From positions 62,001 through 126,000 of the forward strand of contig JAYRJQ010000003.1 in the NCBI GenBank assembly GCA_041906185.1: a stretch of DNA of 64,000 nt. Direction: 5' to 3'. Numbering within the stretch: position 1 is the stretch's first letter; each line of letters starts with the position of its first letter. The translations under genes and the position numbers were made by a program. Positions 27,979 to 36,828 of this stretch are shown piece after piece. A model generated the notes under the pieces. That model made no database searches. It was not told where the DNA came from and saw nothing but the letters and a program-made list of their open reading frames with translations. The stretch is from Roseateles_B sp041906185 (GTDB lineage Bacteria; Pseudomonadota; Gammaproteobacteria; Burkholderiales; Burkholderiaceae_C).

Positions 27979-29793
27979 ATGAACAAGACGCTGCAAACCG
28001 TGACCGCCCGCATCCGCGAGCGCAGTGCCCCGGACCGTGAACGCTATCTGGCCGAACTCGACCGCCTGGCGCAGCGCAAGCGTGGCCCCGAGCGCATGGG
28101 GTGCGCGAACGTTGCCCATGCCTTCGCCGCCATGCCGGCGAACGACAAGCTGCGCATCGTGGCGGAGCGGCCCACGCACCTCGGGGTGGTGACGGCCTAC
28201 AACGACGTGCTGTCTGCCCACCAGCCCTACGAGCGTTACCCGGACCTCATCCGCGACGAAGCACGGCGCCACGGCGCCACGGTGCAGGTCGCCGGGGGAG
28301 TGCCGGCGATGTGCGACGGCGTGACGCAAGGCCTGCCCGGCATGGAGCTGAGCCTGTTCAGCCGCGATGCCATCGCCATGGGCACGGCCGTGGCGCTGAG
28401 CCATGACGTCTTCGATGCCGCCCTGCTGCTGGGCATCTGCGACAAGATCGTGCCGGGGCTGCTCATCGGCGCCCTGAGCTTCGGCCATCTGCCCTGCGTG
28501 TTCGTACCCGCCGGCCCGATGGGTTCGGGCCTGTCCAACAGCGACAAGGCCAAGGTGCGCGAGCTGTACGCCCAGGGCAAGGTCGGTCGGGACGAGCTGC
28601 TCAAGGCCGAGTCCGCTGCCTACCACGGAGCAGGCACCTGCACCTTCTACGGCACCGCGAACAGCAACCAGATGCTGCTGGAGGCCATGGGCCTGCATGT
28701 GCCGGGAGCCGCCTTCATCCATCCGCATGACGATCTGCGGGAGCAGCTGAGCCGAGAGGCGGTCCGTCAGGCCCTGCGCATCGCCCCCGGCGCCGACTTC
28801 ACGCCCATCGGCCGTGTGGTGGACGAGCGCTGCATCGTCAACGCCATGGTCGCGCTGCTGGCCACCGGCGGCTCCACCAACCATCTGATCCACTGGGTGG
28901 CCGTCGCGCGCGCGGCGGGCATCCACATCGACTGGACCGACTTCTCGGAGCTGTCGGGCGTGGTGCCGCTGCTGGCGCGCGTCTACCCCAACGGCAGTGC
29001 CGACGTGAACCAGTTCCAGGCGGCCGGCGGCCCGGGCTTCGTGATCCGCGAGCTGCTGGGAGCGGGCCTGATGCACGGCGACGTGCTCACCATCCAGGGC
29101 CCGGGTCTCGAAGCTTACGGCCGCGTGCCTCGCGCGGGCGCCGAAGGCCTGACTTGGCAGGATCTGCCTGCCGGCTCCGGCGACACCGGCGTCGTGCGGA
29201 CGGCCGCCGAGCCCTTCAGCGCCACCGGCGGCCTCAAGCTGCTGTCGGGCAATCTGGGGCGTGCGGTGATCAAGGTGTCGGCCGTGCCGGAGGACCGGCA
29301 CGTGGTCGAGGCCCCTTGCCGCATCTTTCATGACCAGGACGCGATGCAGGCGGCCTTCAAGGCCGGCGAGCTCGACCGGGACGTGGTCGTGGTGGTCCGC
29401 TTCCAGGGACCGCAGGCCAATGGCATGCCCGAGCTGCACAAGCTCACGCCGCCTCTGGCCGTGCTTCAGGGCAAGGGCTTCAAGGTGGCCCTCGTGACGG
29501 ACGGGCGCATGAGCGGCGCGTCGGGCAAGGTGCCGGCTGCCATCCACGTGAGCCCGGAGTCCCTGGCCGGTGGGCCGCTGGCGCGCCTGCAGGACGGCGA
29601 CGTCGTGCGGCTCGATGCCGTCACCGGGGCGCTGTCGGCGCTGGTTCCCGCAGAGGTCTGGGAGGCCCGCCCGCTGGCCACACTGGATCCCGCCCAGGCC
29701 GCCGACAACGCCACCGGGCTCGGGCGCAACCTCTTCGGCGGATTCCGCCGCAACGTTCGCAGCGCCGAGGAAGGCGCCGTGACCTGGCTCTGA
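27979..29793 (+). CDS. edd: Phosphogluconate dehydratase
   Basis: Entner-Doudoroff enzyme of 604 residues that dehydrates 6-phosphogluconate to KDPG, an IlvD/Edd family Fe-S enzyme. Cluster-ligand cysteines are visible in PAMCDGVTQG, GICDKIVPG and ACTFYGTANSNQ-like contexts (GTCTFYGTANSN). The C-terminal TDGRMSGASGKVPAA motif is typical. It begins the edd-eda unit; a HexR-like element precedes it. Together with eno in the same window this indicates sugar use through the Entner-Doudoroff route; the 6-phosphogluconate-forming genes are not here. Confidence 0.97.
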   Translation: MNKTLQTVTARIRERSAPDRERYLAELDRLAQRKRGPERMGCANVAHAFAAMPANDKLRIVAERPTHLGVVTAYNDVLSAHQPYERYPDLIRDEARRHGATVQVAGGVPAMCDGVTQGLPGMELSLFSRDAIAMGTAVALSHDVFDAALLLGICDKIVPGLLIGALSFGHLPCVFVPAGPMGSGLSNSDKAKVRELYAQGKVGRDELLKAESAAYHGAGTCTFYGTANSNQMLLEAMGLHVPGAAFIHPHDDLREQLSREAVRQALRIAPGADFTPIGRVVDERCIVNAMVALLATGGSTNHLIHWVAVARAAGIHIDWTDFSELSGVVPLLARVYPNGSADVNQFQAAGGPGFVIRELLGAGLMHGDVLTIQGPGLEAYGRVPRAGAEGLTWQDLPAGSGDTGVVRTAAEPFSATGGLKLLSGNLGRAVIKVSAVPEDRHVVEAPCRIFHDQDAMQAAFKAGELDRDVVVVVRFQGPQANGMPELHKLTPPLAVLQGKGFKVALVTDGRMSGASGKVPAAIHVSPESLAGGPLARLQDGDVVRLDAVTGALSALVPAEVWEARPLATLDPAQAADNATGLGRNLFGGFRRNVRSAEEGAVTWL

Positions 29794-29876
29794 TGTCTCG
29801 GTGAACTCACGCTGACCCGTCACCCCCCGCCAGGCAGCCCCGACCCATTGATCGCCTCTCCCCCACTGGAATCTCC

Positions 29877-30506
29877 ATGAGCCATCAGACCCTCAGCCTT
29901 GCCAGCCACGGCCCCGTCATTCCCGTCATCGTGATCCACAAGCTGTCGGATGCTGTGCCCCTGGCGGAAGCGCTGGTCGCCGGTGGCGTGAAAGTTCTGG
30001 AGGTGACCCTGCGTACGCCGGTGGCGCTGCAGGCCATGGAGGCCATGGCGCGTGCGGTGCCCGAGGCCATCGTCGGTGCCGGCACGCTGCGCACCGCCGC
30101 AGACGTCGCCGCCGCCAAGAGTGCCGGCTGCCGCTTCGGTGTCAGCCCCGGCTTCAGCACCGAGATTGCCGTGGCGGCTCAGGGGCAGGACCTGCCCCTC
30201 CTGCCGGGCGTGTCTACCGCGAGTGAGGTCATGCAGGCCAATGCGGCCGGCTACCACTTCCTGAAGCTGTTCCCGGCGGTGGCCGTCGGCGGCGTCAACC
30301 TGCTCAAGGCCTTGGCCGGCCCGTTCCCGGACGTGGCCTTCTGCCCCACGGGCGGGATCACGCCGGAGTCGGCCCCGCAATTCCTGTCGCTGCCCAATGT
30401 GAAGGTCTGTGGCGGCTCATGGCTGACGCCGCAGGATGCGTTGGACGCGGGCGACTGGGCGCGTATCACGCAACTGGCGAAGGCCACCCACGCCCTGAGG
30501 GCTTGA
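29877..30506 (+). CDS. eda: KDPG / 4-hydroxy-2-oxoglutarate aldolase
   Basis: Class I aldolase of 209 residues that splits KDPG to pyruvate and glyceraldehyde 3-phosphate. The catalytic Glu and Lys lie in KVLEVTLRTP and YHFLKLFPA (Schiff-base lysine), and the phosphate-binding CPTGGI loop follows. It starts 83 bp after edd and is expected to be cotranscribed. Confidence 0.97.
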   Translation: MSHQTLSLASHGPVIPVIVIHKLSDAVPLAEALVAGGVKVLEVTLRTPVALQAMEAMARAVPEAIVGAGTLRTAADVAAAKSAGCRFGVSPGFSTEIAVAAQGQDLPLLPGVSTASEVMQANAAGYHFLKLFPAVAVGGVNLLKALAGPFPDVAFCPTGGITPESAPQFLSLPNVKVCGGSWLTPQDALDAGDWARITQLAKATHALRA

Positions 30507-30959
30507 GGATCCCGGGAGGCCCGCCGGTGCCTGGCCCGGGCAACGTGACGCGTGCGGTGATCTCCTGATTCGGTCCTGATGGCGCGGGGCCTGCGAGAGC
30601 CTTGAGGGCCCGCGGTATTTGCTCTGCCTGCCGTGGGCTGCCGAGTTGCCGACTGAGTTGCCGATGTAGGCGCGGGTGGAGCGGGGCGCCGCCTGATAGG
30701 GCCGTGGCTATCGCTGCGGTTATGGCTGCTGTTGTGGCTGCGGTTGTAGCGGTGGTAATCGCGGCGGCAGTTATGGCGGTTATGGCGAATATGGCGAATA
30801 TGGGGCCGCTGAGGCGTCGAGACCGCGGCCAGGACAGGTCCAACAGCGGGGCAGCCACGAAATCCCCTGGGAGCTGACTGGCCCGCCGAACGCTCAGCCG
30901 AACGCCCAGCCGAACGCACATCTGAGCGTCCAACCCCGCGCCCGCGCCGGGGCGGCCGC
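30507..30959. other. Low-complexity intergenic region
   Basis: No gene seen. Open frames on both strands here give only Arg/His/Asn or Ala/Val repeats. The centre (about 30705-30805) is a degenerate tandem of GGTTATGGC/GGCTGCTGT-type 9-base units, ending with two exact AATATGGCG copies. Convergent transcripts of eda and the thioesterase end here; no clear terminator was found. Confidence 0.6.
30705..30805. repeat. Degenerate 9-bp tandem repeat
   Basis: Imperfect array built on a GGTTATGGC-like unit with variants, most regular at 30770-30802, where AATATGGCG occurs twice in a row. It lies in the eda/thioesterase gap. Confidence 0.7.
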
Positions 30960-31517
30960 TCAACCTTGCCGCTGCTCGAAGATCAGGCAGGTCGTGCTGG
31001 CGTGGGCATAGAGGCGTCCGTCGTGGCCGACCAGCCGGGCTTCGGCCGTCGATACCTGGCGCCCCCGGTGGGTCACTTCGCCGATGGCACGCACCAGTGG
31101 CACCTTGTCCGTCAGGGCGCGCACGAGATTCACCTTGAACTCGAGCGTCGTGTAGCCGCTGCCGGCTTCCAGCGTGGTGTGCACGGCGCAACCCAGCGCG
31201 GAATCCAGCAGCGTGGCAAACCAGCCGCCATGCACCGTGCCCAGCGGGTTGTAGTGACGGAACAGCGGCTTGCCCTGGAACACCGCCCGGCCGCGCGCGA
31301 CCTCGACTAGCAGGAAGTCCAGCGTCAGCGCGATGGGGGGCGGAGGCAAGTCGCCTGCCAGCATGGCCTGCATCTGGGCCAGCCCATCCAGCCCGGCCAG
31401 CTGATCCAGCCGCGCCAAGCCGGGCTGCTGCTGCATGCGCTCGCGCACCTGGGCCTCGTCCTCGCACCAGCGTTGAAGCAGGGCGTCGGCGTGCGGTGTG
31501 CTTTCGGGTCGGCTCAT
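30960..31517 (-). CDS. PaaI family thioesterase
   Basis: Hotdog-fold acyl-CoA thioesterase of 185 residues. The family motif HYNPLGTVHGGWFATLLDSA carries the HGG loop and the catalytic acidic residue on the central helix; LEFKVNLVRAL and GRLYAHASTTCLI follow as usual. An N-terminal helical extension of about 60 residues precedes the hotdog. The start at 31517 has a very strong AGAAGGAG site. The acyl substrate is unknown. It lies downstream of xthA on the same strand, 65 bp apart. Confidence 0.88.
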   Translation of the reverse strand: MSRPESTPHADALLQRWCEDEAQVRERMQQQPGLARLDQLAGLDGLAQMQAMLAGDLPPPPIALTLDFLLVEVARGRAVFQGKPLFRHYNPLGTVHGGWFATLLDSALGCAVHTTLEAGSGYTTLEFKVNLVRALTDKVPLVRAIGEVTHRGRQVSTAEARLVGHDGRLYAHASTTCLIFEQRQG

Positions 31518-31582
31518 GGGGGCTCCTTCTGGGATTTTGGCGGCGGTTGGCGTCTCGGGCCGGGCGCTCGGGCCGGTTTCGT

Positions 31583-32347
31583 TCAGTCGACGGTCACGAT
31601 GACGGGCGCGTGGTCGCTCGGGCGCTCGTTGCGGCGAGGCTCCTTGTCGATCTCGCAGGCCGTCACGCGCGCGCGCAGGGCCTCGCTGACCAGGATGTGG
31701 TCGATGCGCAGCCCCTGGTTCTTGCGGAAGGCCAGGTTGCGGTAGTCCCACCAGCTCCAGCTCTTGGGCGGCTGCTCGAACATCCGGAAGGCGTCGGTCA
31801 GTCCCAGATCGATCAGCCCCTGGAAATGGGCGCGCTCCTGCGGCGTGCAGTGGATCTGACCCGCCCAGGCCACCGGGTCGTAGACATCCCGGTCCTCCGG
31901 CGCGATGTTGAAGTCCCCCATCAGCACGAGGCGCTCATGGGTCTGCAGTTCGGTCCGCACCCAGTCGCGCAGCGCGTCGAGCCAGCCCATCTTGTAGACG
32001 AACTTCTCGCTGTCCGGCGCCTGGCCATTGGGGAAATAGGCCCCGATCACGCGCACGCCGCCGACTGTGCCGGCAATCACGCGCGCCTGCTCATCCGCCA
32101 GGCCGGGAATGTTCTTGACGACGTCCGTTGCAGGCGTGCGGCTCAAGAGGGCCACGCCGTTGTAGGTCTTCTGCCCGAACCACTGCACCTGGTAGCCGGC
32201 CGCCCCCATCTCCAGCGTGGGGAACTTGTCATCGGTGAGCTTGGTCTCCTGCAGGACCAACGCATCAACCGGATGGGCGGCGAGCCAGTCCAGGAGCTGG
32301 GGCAGGCGCACGGCCAGCGAGTTGACGTTCCAGGTGGCAAATTTCAT
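31583..32347 (-). CDS. xthA: Exodeoxyribonuclease III
   Basis: AP endonuclease and 3'-5' exonuclease of 254 residues used in base excision repair. The N-terminal MKFATWNVNSL, metal ligand E34 in LQETKL, GDFNIAPEDRD and the C-terminal SDHAPV catalytic dyad are present. The start MKFATWNVN is the family start; a longer frame begins 17 codons earlier. The 594-bp gap on its 5' side leads to the RiPP locus on the opposite strand. Confidence 0.96.
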   Translation of the reverse strand: MKFATWNVNSLAVRLPQLLDWLAAHPVDALVLQETKLTDDKFPTLEMGAAGYQVQWFGQKTYNGVALLSRTPATDVVKNIPGLADEQARVIAGTVGGVRVIGAYFPNGQAPDSEKFVYKMGWLDALRDWVRTELQTHERLVLMGDFNIAPEDRDVYDPVAWAGQIHCTPQERAHFQGLIDLGLTDAFRMFEQPPKSWSWWDYRNLAFRKNQGLRIDHILVSEALRARVTACEIDKEPRRNERPSDHAPVIVTVD

Positions 32348-32941
32348 GGCCAAGAAGCAGTTGACGGCAGGAGGCGGCATTGTCGACCAGAACGGCATGG
32401 GATTCCGGCTTGTGCGGGGCGGGCGGCTGCGACGCGGCGATGCCGCCCGCCGTGGGCGCTCTGTGCACGCTTTGCGCCTGTCTGCTTTTTCTGTTTCGCC
32501 AAGGGACAGCGGCGCTGCGAGATCAGCGCAACGAGCACGGGCTCCTACCGCCCGGTTCTGTCAACGGGGGGCGCATGGGCCCGGGCGATGTCCGTGCCGG
32601 CAAGCCCGCGCGGCGCGGATCGGCGGGGGCAAGGCCGGGGCAGGGTGGGATCGAGGTGTGACGGTCCGGGCGGCGCCAACTGCAATAGCTGACAGGGTCC
32701 GCATCAGGAATACCTGGAGTCTGGCCCCTCATTTTTGAGGTTAACGTGCGTCCGGCTTCTGGTCCCGAGCGGCCCGTGGATCCGGCGATTGAACCCCTGG
32801 TTTCAATCCTTGCGACTTGTCGCGCCGGAGCCGCGCGGTGGCTTGAGGCTCGAAGTGGCCACAAGGGGTGGCCGACTGCCGCGGCGCTGTGCCCCCGTCC
32901 GCGTGCACGACATCAATCGCAGGGCCAAGAAAGCATCTCCT
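32348..32941. other. Intergenic region upstream of the RiPP locus
   Basis: No convincing gene in 594 bp. It must hold the xthA promoter (left) and the RiPP promoter (right). Two small inverted repeats lie toward the RiPP side: CCTCA-TTTT-TGAGG at 32727-32740 and ATTGAA/TTCAAT at 32788-32807. No paired promoter boxes were certain. Confidence 0.5.
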
Positions 32942-33106
32942 ATGAAGATCGAAGACCTGAAGAGCCGTGTGGCCAACCTGGTCAGCGCCGACGTCGCACC
33001 CAAGGCCGAAGCTGCCGACCTGCAACTGCTGGACGACAACATGCTGGACGCCGTCAGCGGTGGCCGTGAATGGTGGGTGCAGGCCACCTGGACCATGCGC
33101 TTCTGA
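32942..33106 (+). CDS. Putative RiPP precursor (cyclophane/daropeptide-type)
   Basis: Predicted precursor of 54 residues. Residues 1-39 look like a leader: MKIEDLKSRV amphipathic start, acidic LQLLDDNMLDAVS end, then Gly-Gly at 40-41. The proposed core is REWWVQATWTMRF (42-54), with three tryptophans and a C-terminal Arg-Phe. The W-x-x steps W45-V46-Q47 and W50-T51-M52 fit the aromatic-x-x pattern that radical SAM cyclophane synthases crosslink. The last ten residues start with Trp and end Arg-Phe, as does dynobactin (WNSNVHSYRF). A radical SAM/SPASM gene follows 76 bp later. No strong ribosome site; AAGAAAG lies upstream. The product and crosslinks are inferred. Confidence 0.78.
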   Translation: MKIEDLKSRVANLVSADVAPKAEAADLQLLDDNMLDAVSGGREWWVQATWTMRF

Positions 33107-33182
33107 GTCTCCTGAGTCTCTGGCGAGGCGGTGAGCCGGACGCAGGTCCGCTCGCCGCCTTCCTTCTTCTGATGCCGTCGCC

Positions 33183-34448
33183 ATGCAAACCATTGTCATC
33201 CCCGCCTCGCACATTCAGCGCCGGAACTCGGCGTCGCCGCACCTGCAGGCAGCGCCGCGCACGCAGCCCCGGCCCTGGCACACCCTCGAGGTCATCCTGA
33301 AGATCACCGAGCGTTGCAACATTGCCTGCACGTACTGCTACTTCTTCAACATGGACGACAACGCGGCCGGCAATCCTGTCTACATGGATGGCGGGACGGC
33401 TCAGGACGTCGTGGCCTTTCTCGCGCAGGCAGTTCGGGACAGCGGCGCCTCGGCCTTGCAGATCGACATCCACGGCGGCGAGCCGCTGCTGATGAAGAAG
33501 GAGCGCTTCGAGCAGATGTGCCAGGTGATGCGCGAGGGCCTGAGCTTTGTGGGGCAGTTGCGCATCGCACTGCAGACCAACGCCATGCTGGTCGACGACG
33601 AATGGATCGAGCTCTTCGAGCGATTCGACATCTCGGTGGCCGTCAGCCTGGATGGGCCGGCGGAGTACCACGACATGTTCCGGCTCGACCACGGCGGAAA
33701 GGGCACGCATGCCCAGGTGGTGGCCGGACTCCGCAAGCTCCAGGCTGCCGCGGCGGCGCGGCGCATCTACGCCATCGGCACGATCTGCGTGCCTCACTAC
33801 AGTTTCGACGCCCGGCGCGTGCTCAGTCATTTCGTGGATGACCTGGGGCAGCGCCTGCTGCACATCAGTCTGCCGGTTCCCGGCTCCAGCCCGGACCACT
33901 TCGGCCCCGACGGCGGCGCCGGCTACACGCGCTTCCTCTGCGACCTGTTCACCGCCTGGGCGGAACGGGAAGATCCGACCATCGAGATCCGGCTGTTCCA
34001 GACGTTGCTGGGACGCCTGCTGGGAGGACGCGAGGGACTGGCTCAAGGCCAGGCGGGGCGCGGCGGCTACACCGCCTTCACCATCCAGAGCGATGGGCAG
34101 CTGTGCGGGCCGGATGACGACCGTCTGGCCGACTACGCCTTCCAGGCGGCCGTCCATGCCAAGCCGGGCACGAGTCTCGACGATTTCTACGACACGCCTG
34201 AGATGCTGCGGTATGCGCAGTCCCAGTCCGAGCGCTCACCCGTCTGCCAGAGCTGCTGCTGGGGGCGTGTCTGCGAGGGCGGGGACGTGCTGGGCGGGCG
34301 CGCCTACCGCTTCGTCCCGGGCCAGGGCCATGCCAACCCCAGCGCCTACTGCCAGGGGCTGCAGGAGCTGCTGGTGCTCATGACGCAATGGGCACTCGGC
34401 CGCGGTGTCCCCATGGCGCGGATCGAAGAGGTGCTGGTAGCCAGCTGA
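33183..34448 (+). CDS. Radical SAM/SPASM peptide maturase
   Basis: Enzyme of 421 residues expected to crosslink the adjacent precursor. The SAM cluster ligands are C45, C49 and C52 in CNIACTYCYFFN, with HGGEP at 97-101. This CxxxCxYCYxFN form resembles the XyeB, GrrM and FxsB cyclophane synthases. The C-terminal SPASM-type region carries C308, C355, C358, C359, C364 and C390, which could hold auxiliary Fe-S clusters. No transporter or protease gene lies next to it, so this is a two-gene locus, as I recall for dynobactin. The N-terminal 33 residues are a variable lead. Confidence 0.9.
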   Translation: MQTIVIPASHIQRRNSASPHLQAAPRTQPRPWHTLEVILKITERCNIACTYCYFFNMDDNAAGNPVYMDGGTAQDVVAFLAQAVRDSGASALQIDIHGGEPLLMKKERFEQMCQVMREGLSFVGQLRIALQTNAMLVDDEWIELFERFDISVAVSLDGPAEYHDMFRLDHGGKGTHAQVVAGLRKLQAAAAARRIYAIGTICVPHYSFDARRVLSHFVDDLGQRLLHISLPVPGSSPDHFGPDGGAGYTRFLCDLFTAWAEREDPTIEIRLFQTLLGRLLGGREGLAQGQAGRGGYTAFTIQSDGQLCGPDDDRLADYAFQAAVHAKPGTSLDDFYDTPEMLRYAQSQSERSPVCQSCCWGRVCEGGDVLGGRAYRFVPGQGHANPSAYCQGLQELLVLMTQWALGRGVPMARIEEVLVAS

Positions 34449-34758
34449 GTGGAGGCGGCGAGTACGACAGTGATGACGGCGGCGAGTACGGCAGTACAGG
34501 GCGGCCGGCTCTTGGCGATGGCACTCCCACAATCCGCAAGCCCACTGCCAAAGCGCCGGCGGCGAACCGAGGCCGCCGCAGCGATCGCCGCTGGAGGCCG
34601 ACGCCAATGGCCTTCGCGATGAGCGGCGACAACAGGCCGGCACCGAATCGGCCGCTGATTGACCCAAAGCCGCGCCCCGACCTCACCGGGGAGCGATCGT
34701 CGGGATCAGTAGGCGTCCGGGCCTCGACCTTCGCGGGCGCACCGGTCGGTGCGCAGGG
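34449..34758. other. Intergenic region after the RiPP locus
   Basis: No gene seen in 310 bp. It starts with a direct repeat of 18 bases, GGCGGCGAGTACGACAGT at 34454-34471 and a one-mismatch copy at 34478-34495. The convergent rSAM and DUF4337 genes end on either side. No clear terminator. Confidence 0.55.
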
Positions 34759-35337
34759 TCAGAAATGCAGCCAGGCCGCGATGCCCACGGCGATGCCGAC
34801 ACCGCCCACCACCAGCGTGGCCCACTCCATCCAGCGACGGCGGGTCAGCAGGGCGATGGCGGCGACGGCGATGGAGACCTGCAGGGCCGTGGTGGCCTGC
34901 GCCCAGCGGTGGTGCTGGTGCAGCTGTTCTTCGCTCTTGTGGTCGAAGTCGGCGGATTCCTTCTCCAGGGCTTCCGCTTCCTTCTTGATCTCGTTCTTCT
35001 CGGTCTCGTAGCGCTCGATCTTGGCCTTGTACTTGGCCTTCTGCTCCTCGCTCGGCGCGAGGTCCAGGGCGATCTCGGCCAGGTTCTGCTTGCTGCTCTT
35101 GGACTGGAAGTAGGCCCACTTGTTCGCGGCTTCCGTCTTCTTGATGGCGGCGTCGTTCTTGTAAAGGCCGGCATTGGCCTGCGTGGCGCCGCCCATGTAG
35201 GCGAACAGGGCGCCGACCGTCGCGAGGATGGCGGTGATCACCGCCAGCTGGCCGGCCATGCCCTTGGGCTCGTGTTGTGCCGCATGCTCCAGCTCGTGGT
35301 CATGCGGGCCGTGGACGTGAAAACCGCCTCCAGACAT
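34759..35337 (-). CDS. DUF4337 domain-containing membrane protein
   Basis: Protein of 192 residues matching DUF4337 in layout. A His/Asp-rich N-terminus (FHVHGPHDHELEHAAQHE) precedes a membrane helix at about 28-50 (LAVITAILATVGALFAYMG); a long charged coiled coil spans about 60-140, then two helices follow near 150-190 (TALQVSIAVAAIALL and the terminal VVGGVGIAVGIAAWL). Function is unknown. The start has an AGGAGG site. The histidine-rich start could bind metal; that is speculation. Confidence 0.82.
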   Translation of the reverse strand: MSGGGFHVHGPHDHELEHAAQHEPKGMAGQLAVITAILATVGALFAYMGGATQANAGLYKNDAAIKKTEAANKWAYFQSKSSKQNLAEIALDLAPSEEQKAKYKAKIERYETEKNEIKKEAEALEKESADFDHKSEEQLHQHHRWAQATTALQVSIAVAAIALLTRRRWMEWATLVVGGVGIAVGIAAWLHF

Positions 35338-35401
35338 GGGTCGTTCCTCCTGAACTTTGAATATGAAAGGCGCGCGGCACCGGATGCGGGGCCGCGCTGG
35401 C

Positions 35402-35908
35402 TCAGCGCTGGCGCTCGAGGCGCACGAAGCGGTAGATGAATCCGTCGGGCTCGCCGGCCCGGTGGTGGTGCTGCTCGCGGCGGACCTCGCGGAACGCCTC
35501 GCCATCCCAAGCCGGGAAGAAGGCATCCGCGGGACGCTGGACATCGAACTCGGTCAGCTCCAGGGCCGTGGCCAGGGGCAGGGCGAGGGCATAGATCTCG
35601 GCGCCGCCCATCACGAAGACCTGCTCACCGGCGCCGCAAGACGCGAGCGCGCCGGCGAGGTCGGTGAACACCTCCGCGCCGTCCAGCTGCAGGCCGGCCT
35701 GGCGGCTCAGTACCAGGTTGCGCCGGCCGGGCAGGGGGCGGAACTTGGCGGGGATCGAGTCCCACGTCTTGCGGCCCATCAGCACGGTGTGCCCGAGCGT
35801 GAGCGCCTTGAAGTGCGCCATGTCCTCGGGCAGGCGCACGAGCAGCTCGTTGCCCCGGCCGATGCCGCGGTCCCGGCAGATGCCGGCGATGAGGGTCAGG
35901 TCTTGCAT
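35402..35908 (-). CDS. folA: Dihydrofolate reductase
   Basis: NADPH-dependent enzyme of 168 residues that makes tetrahydrofolate. It has LTLIAGICRDRGIG at the start, the Asp-type catalytic helix NELLVRLPEDMAHFKALT, the GRKTWDSIP motif and FVMGGAEIYALAL cofactor loop. It lies 20 bp downstream of thyA on the same strand, the common thyA-folA pair that links dTMP synthesis with folate recycling. Confidence 0.96.
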   Translation of the reverse strand: MQDLTLIAGICRDRGIGRGNELLVRLPEDMAHFKALTLGHTVLMGRKTWDSIPAKFRPLPGRRNLVLSRQAGLQLDGAEVFTDLAGALASCGAGEQVFVMGGAEIYALALPLATALELTEFDVQRPADAFFPAWDGEAFREVRREQHHHRAGEPDGFIYRFVRLERQR

Positions 35909-35928
35909 GGGGTCTCCCGCCGTGCCGC

Positions 35929-36819
35929 TCAGACCGCCACGGGCGCCTTGATGGCGGCGTGGTGCTGGTAGTCCTGCACCTCGAAGTCCTCGAGCTGGTA
36001 GTCGAAGAGGCTGTCGGGCTTGCGGCGGATGTGCAGCGTGGGATAGGGGAAGGGCTCGCGGGCGAGCTGCGTCTGCACCTGCTCGAAATGGTTGCTGTAG
36101 ATGTGGCAGTCGCCGCCCGTCCAGATGAAGTCCCCGACGTCGAGGTCGCACTGCTGGGCCACCATGTGCGTCAGCAGGGCGTAGCTGGCGATGTTGAAGG
36201 GCACGCCGAGGAAGATGTCGGCGCTGCGCTGGTACAGCTGGCAGGACAGCTTGCCGCGGCCGCCGGGCTCGGTGGCGGGCGCGACGTAGAACTGGAAGAA
36301 GGCGTGGCAGGGCATCAGGGCCATCTTGGACAGGTCGGCCACGTTCCAGGCGCTGACGATGATCCGGCGCGAATCCGGGTTGCTGCGCAGCTGCTGGAGG
36401 ACGTCGGTGATCTGGTCGATGTGGCCGCCGTCCGGCGTGGGCCAGGAGCGCCACTGCACGCCATAGACCGGGCCGAGGTCGCCGTCTTCGCGGGCCCATT
36501 CGTCCCAGATGGTGCAGCCGCGCTCCTGCAGCCACTTGACGTTGGAATCCCCGCGCAGGAACCACAGCAGCTCGAGCACGATGGACTTCAGGTGCACCTT
36601 CTTGGTGGTGACAAGCGGGAAGCCCTCGCTCAGGTCGAAGCGCATCTGATGGCCGAAGACCGAGCGCGTGCCGGTGCCGGTGCGGTCACCCTTGGCCACG
36701 CCATGGTCGTGGACATGGCGCATGAAGTCTTCGTACTGGCGGCGGATGGGGCGGGTCGTCACGGCAGTGGCCTGGGCGGTTGGAGTCGGGGAAGCGGCTG
36801 CGTAGTTTATGCGAGCCAT
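35929..36819 (-). CDS. thyA: Thymidylate synthase
   Basis: Methylates dUMP to dTMP with methylene-tetrahydrofolate. The nucleophile is C171 in ALMPCHAFFQFYV, with GDRTGTGTRS, the SRRIIVSAWN phosphate-binding segment, and QLYQRSADIFLGVPFNIASYA. It is 296 residues. The first 25 residues (Ala/Thr-rich) are extra to the family start near RRQYEDFMRHV, so initiation may instead be at an internal GTG near 36762. It forms a unit with folA and lies 9 bp after the mechanosensitive channel gene. Confidence 0.95.
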   Translation of the reverse strand: MARINYAAASPTPTAQATAVTTRPIRRQYEDFMRHVHDHGVAKGDRTGTGTRSVFGHQMRFDLSEGFPLVTTKKVHLKSIVLELLWFLRGDSNVKWLQERGCTIWDEWAREDGDLGPVYGVQWRSWPTPDGGHIDQITDVLQQLRSNPDSRRIIVSAWNVADLSKMALMPCHAFFQFYVAPATEPGGRGKLSCQLYQRSADIFLGVPFNIASYALLTHMVAQQCDLDVGDFIWTGGDCHIYSNHFEQVQTQLAREPFPYPTLHIRRKPDSLFDYQLEDFEVQDYQHHAAIKAPVAV

Positions 36820-36828
36820 CCGGGGCCT

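Noticed and set aside
30251..30919. Minus-strand gene rich in His/Asn/Arg in the eda gap
   Set aside because: The frame is made by the 9-bp DNA repeat and runs antisense into eda; no start site or homology.
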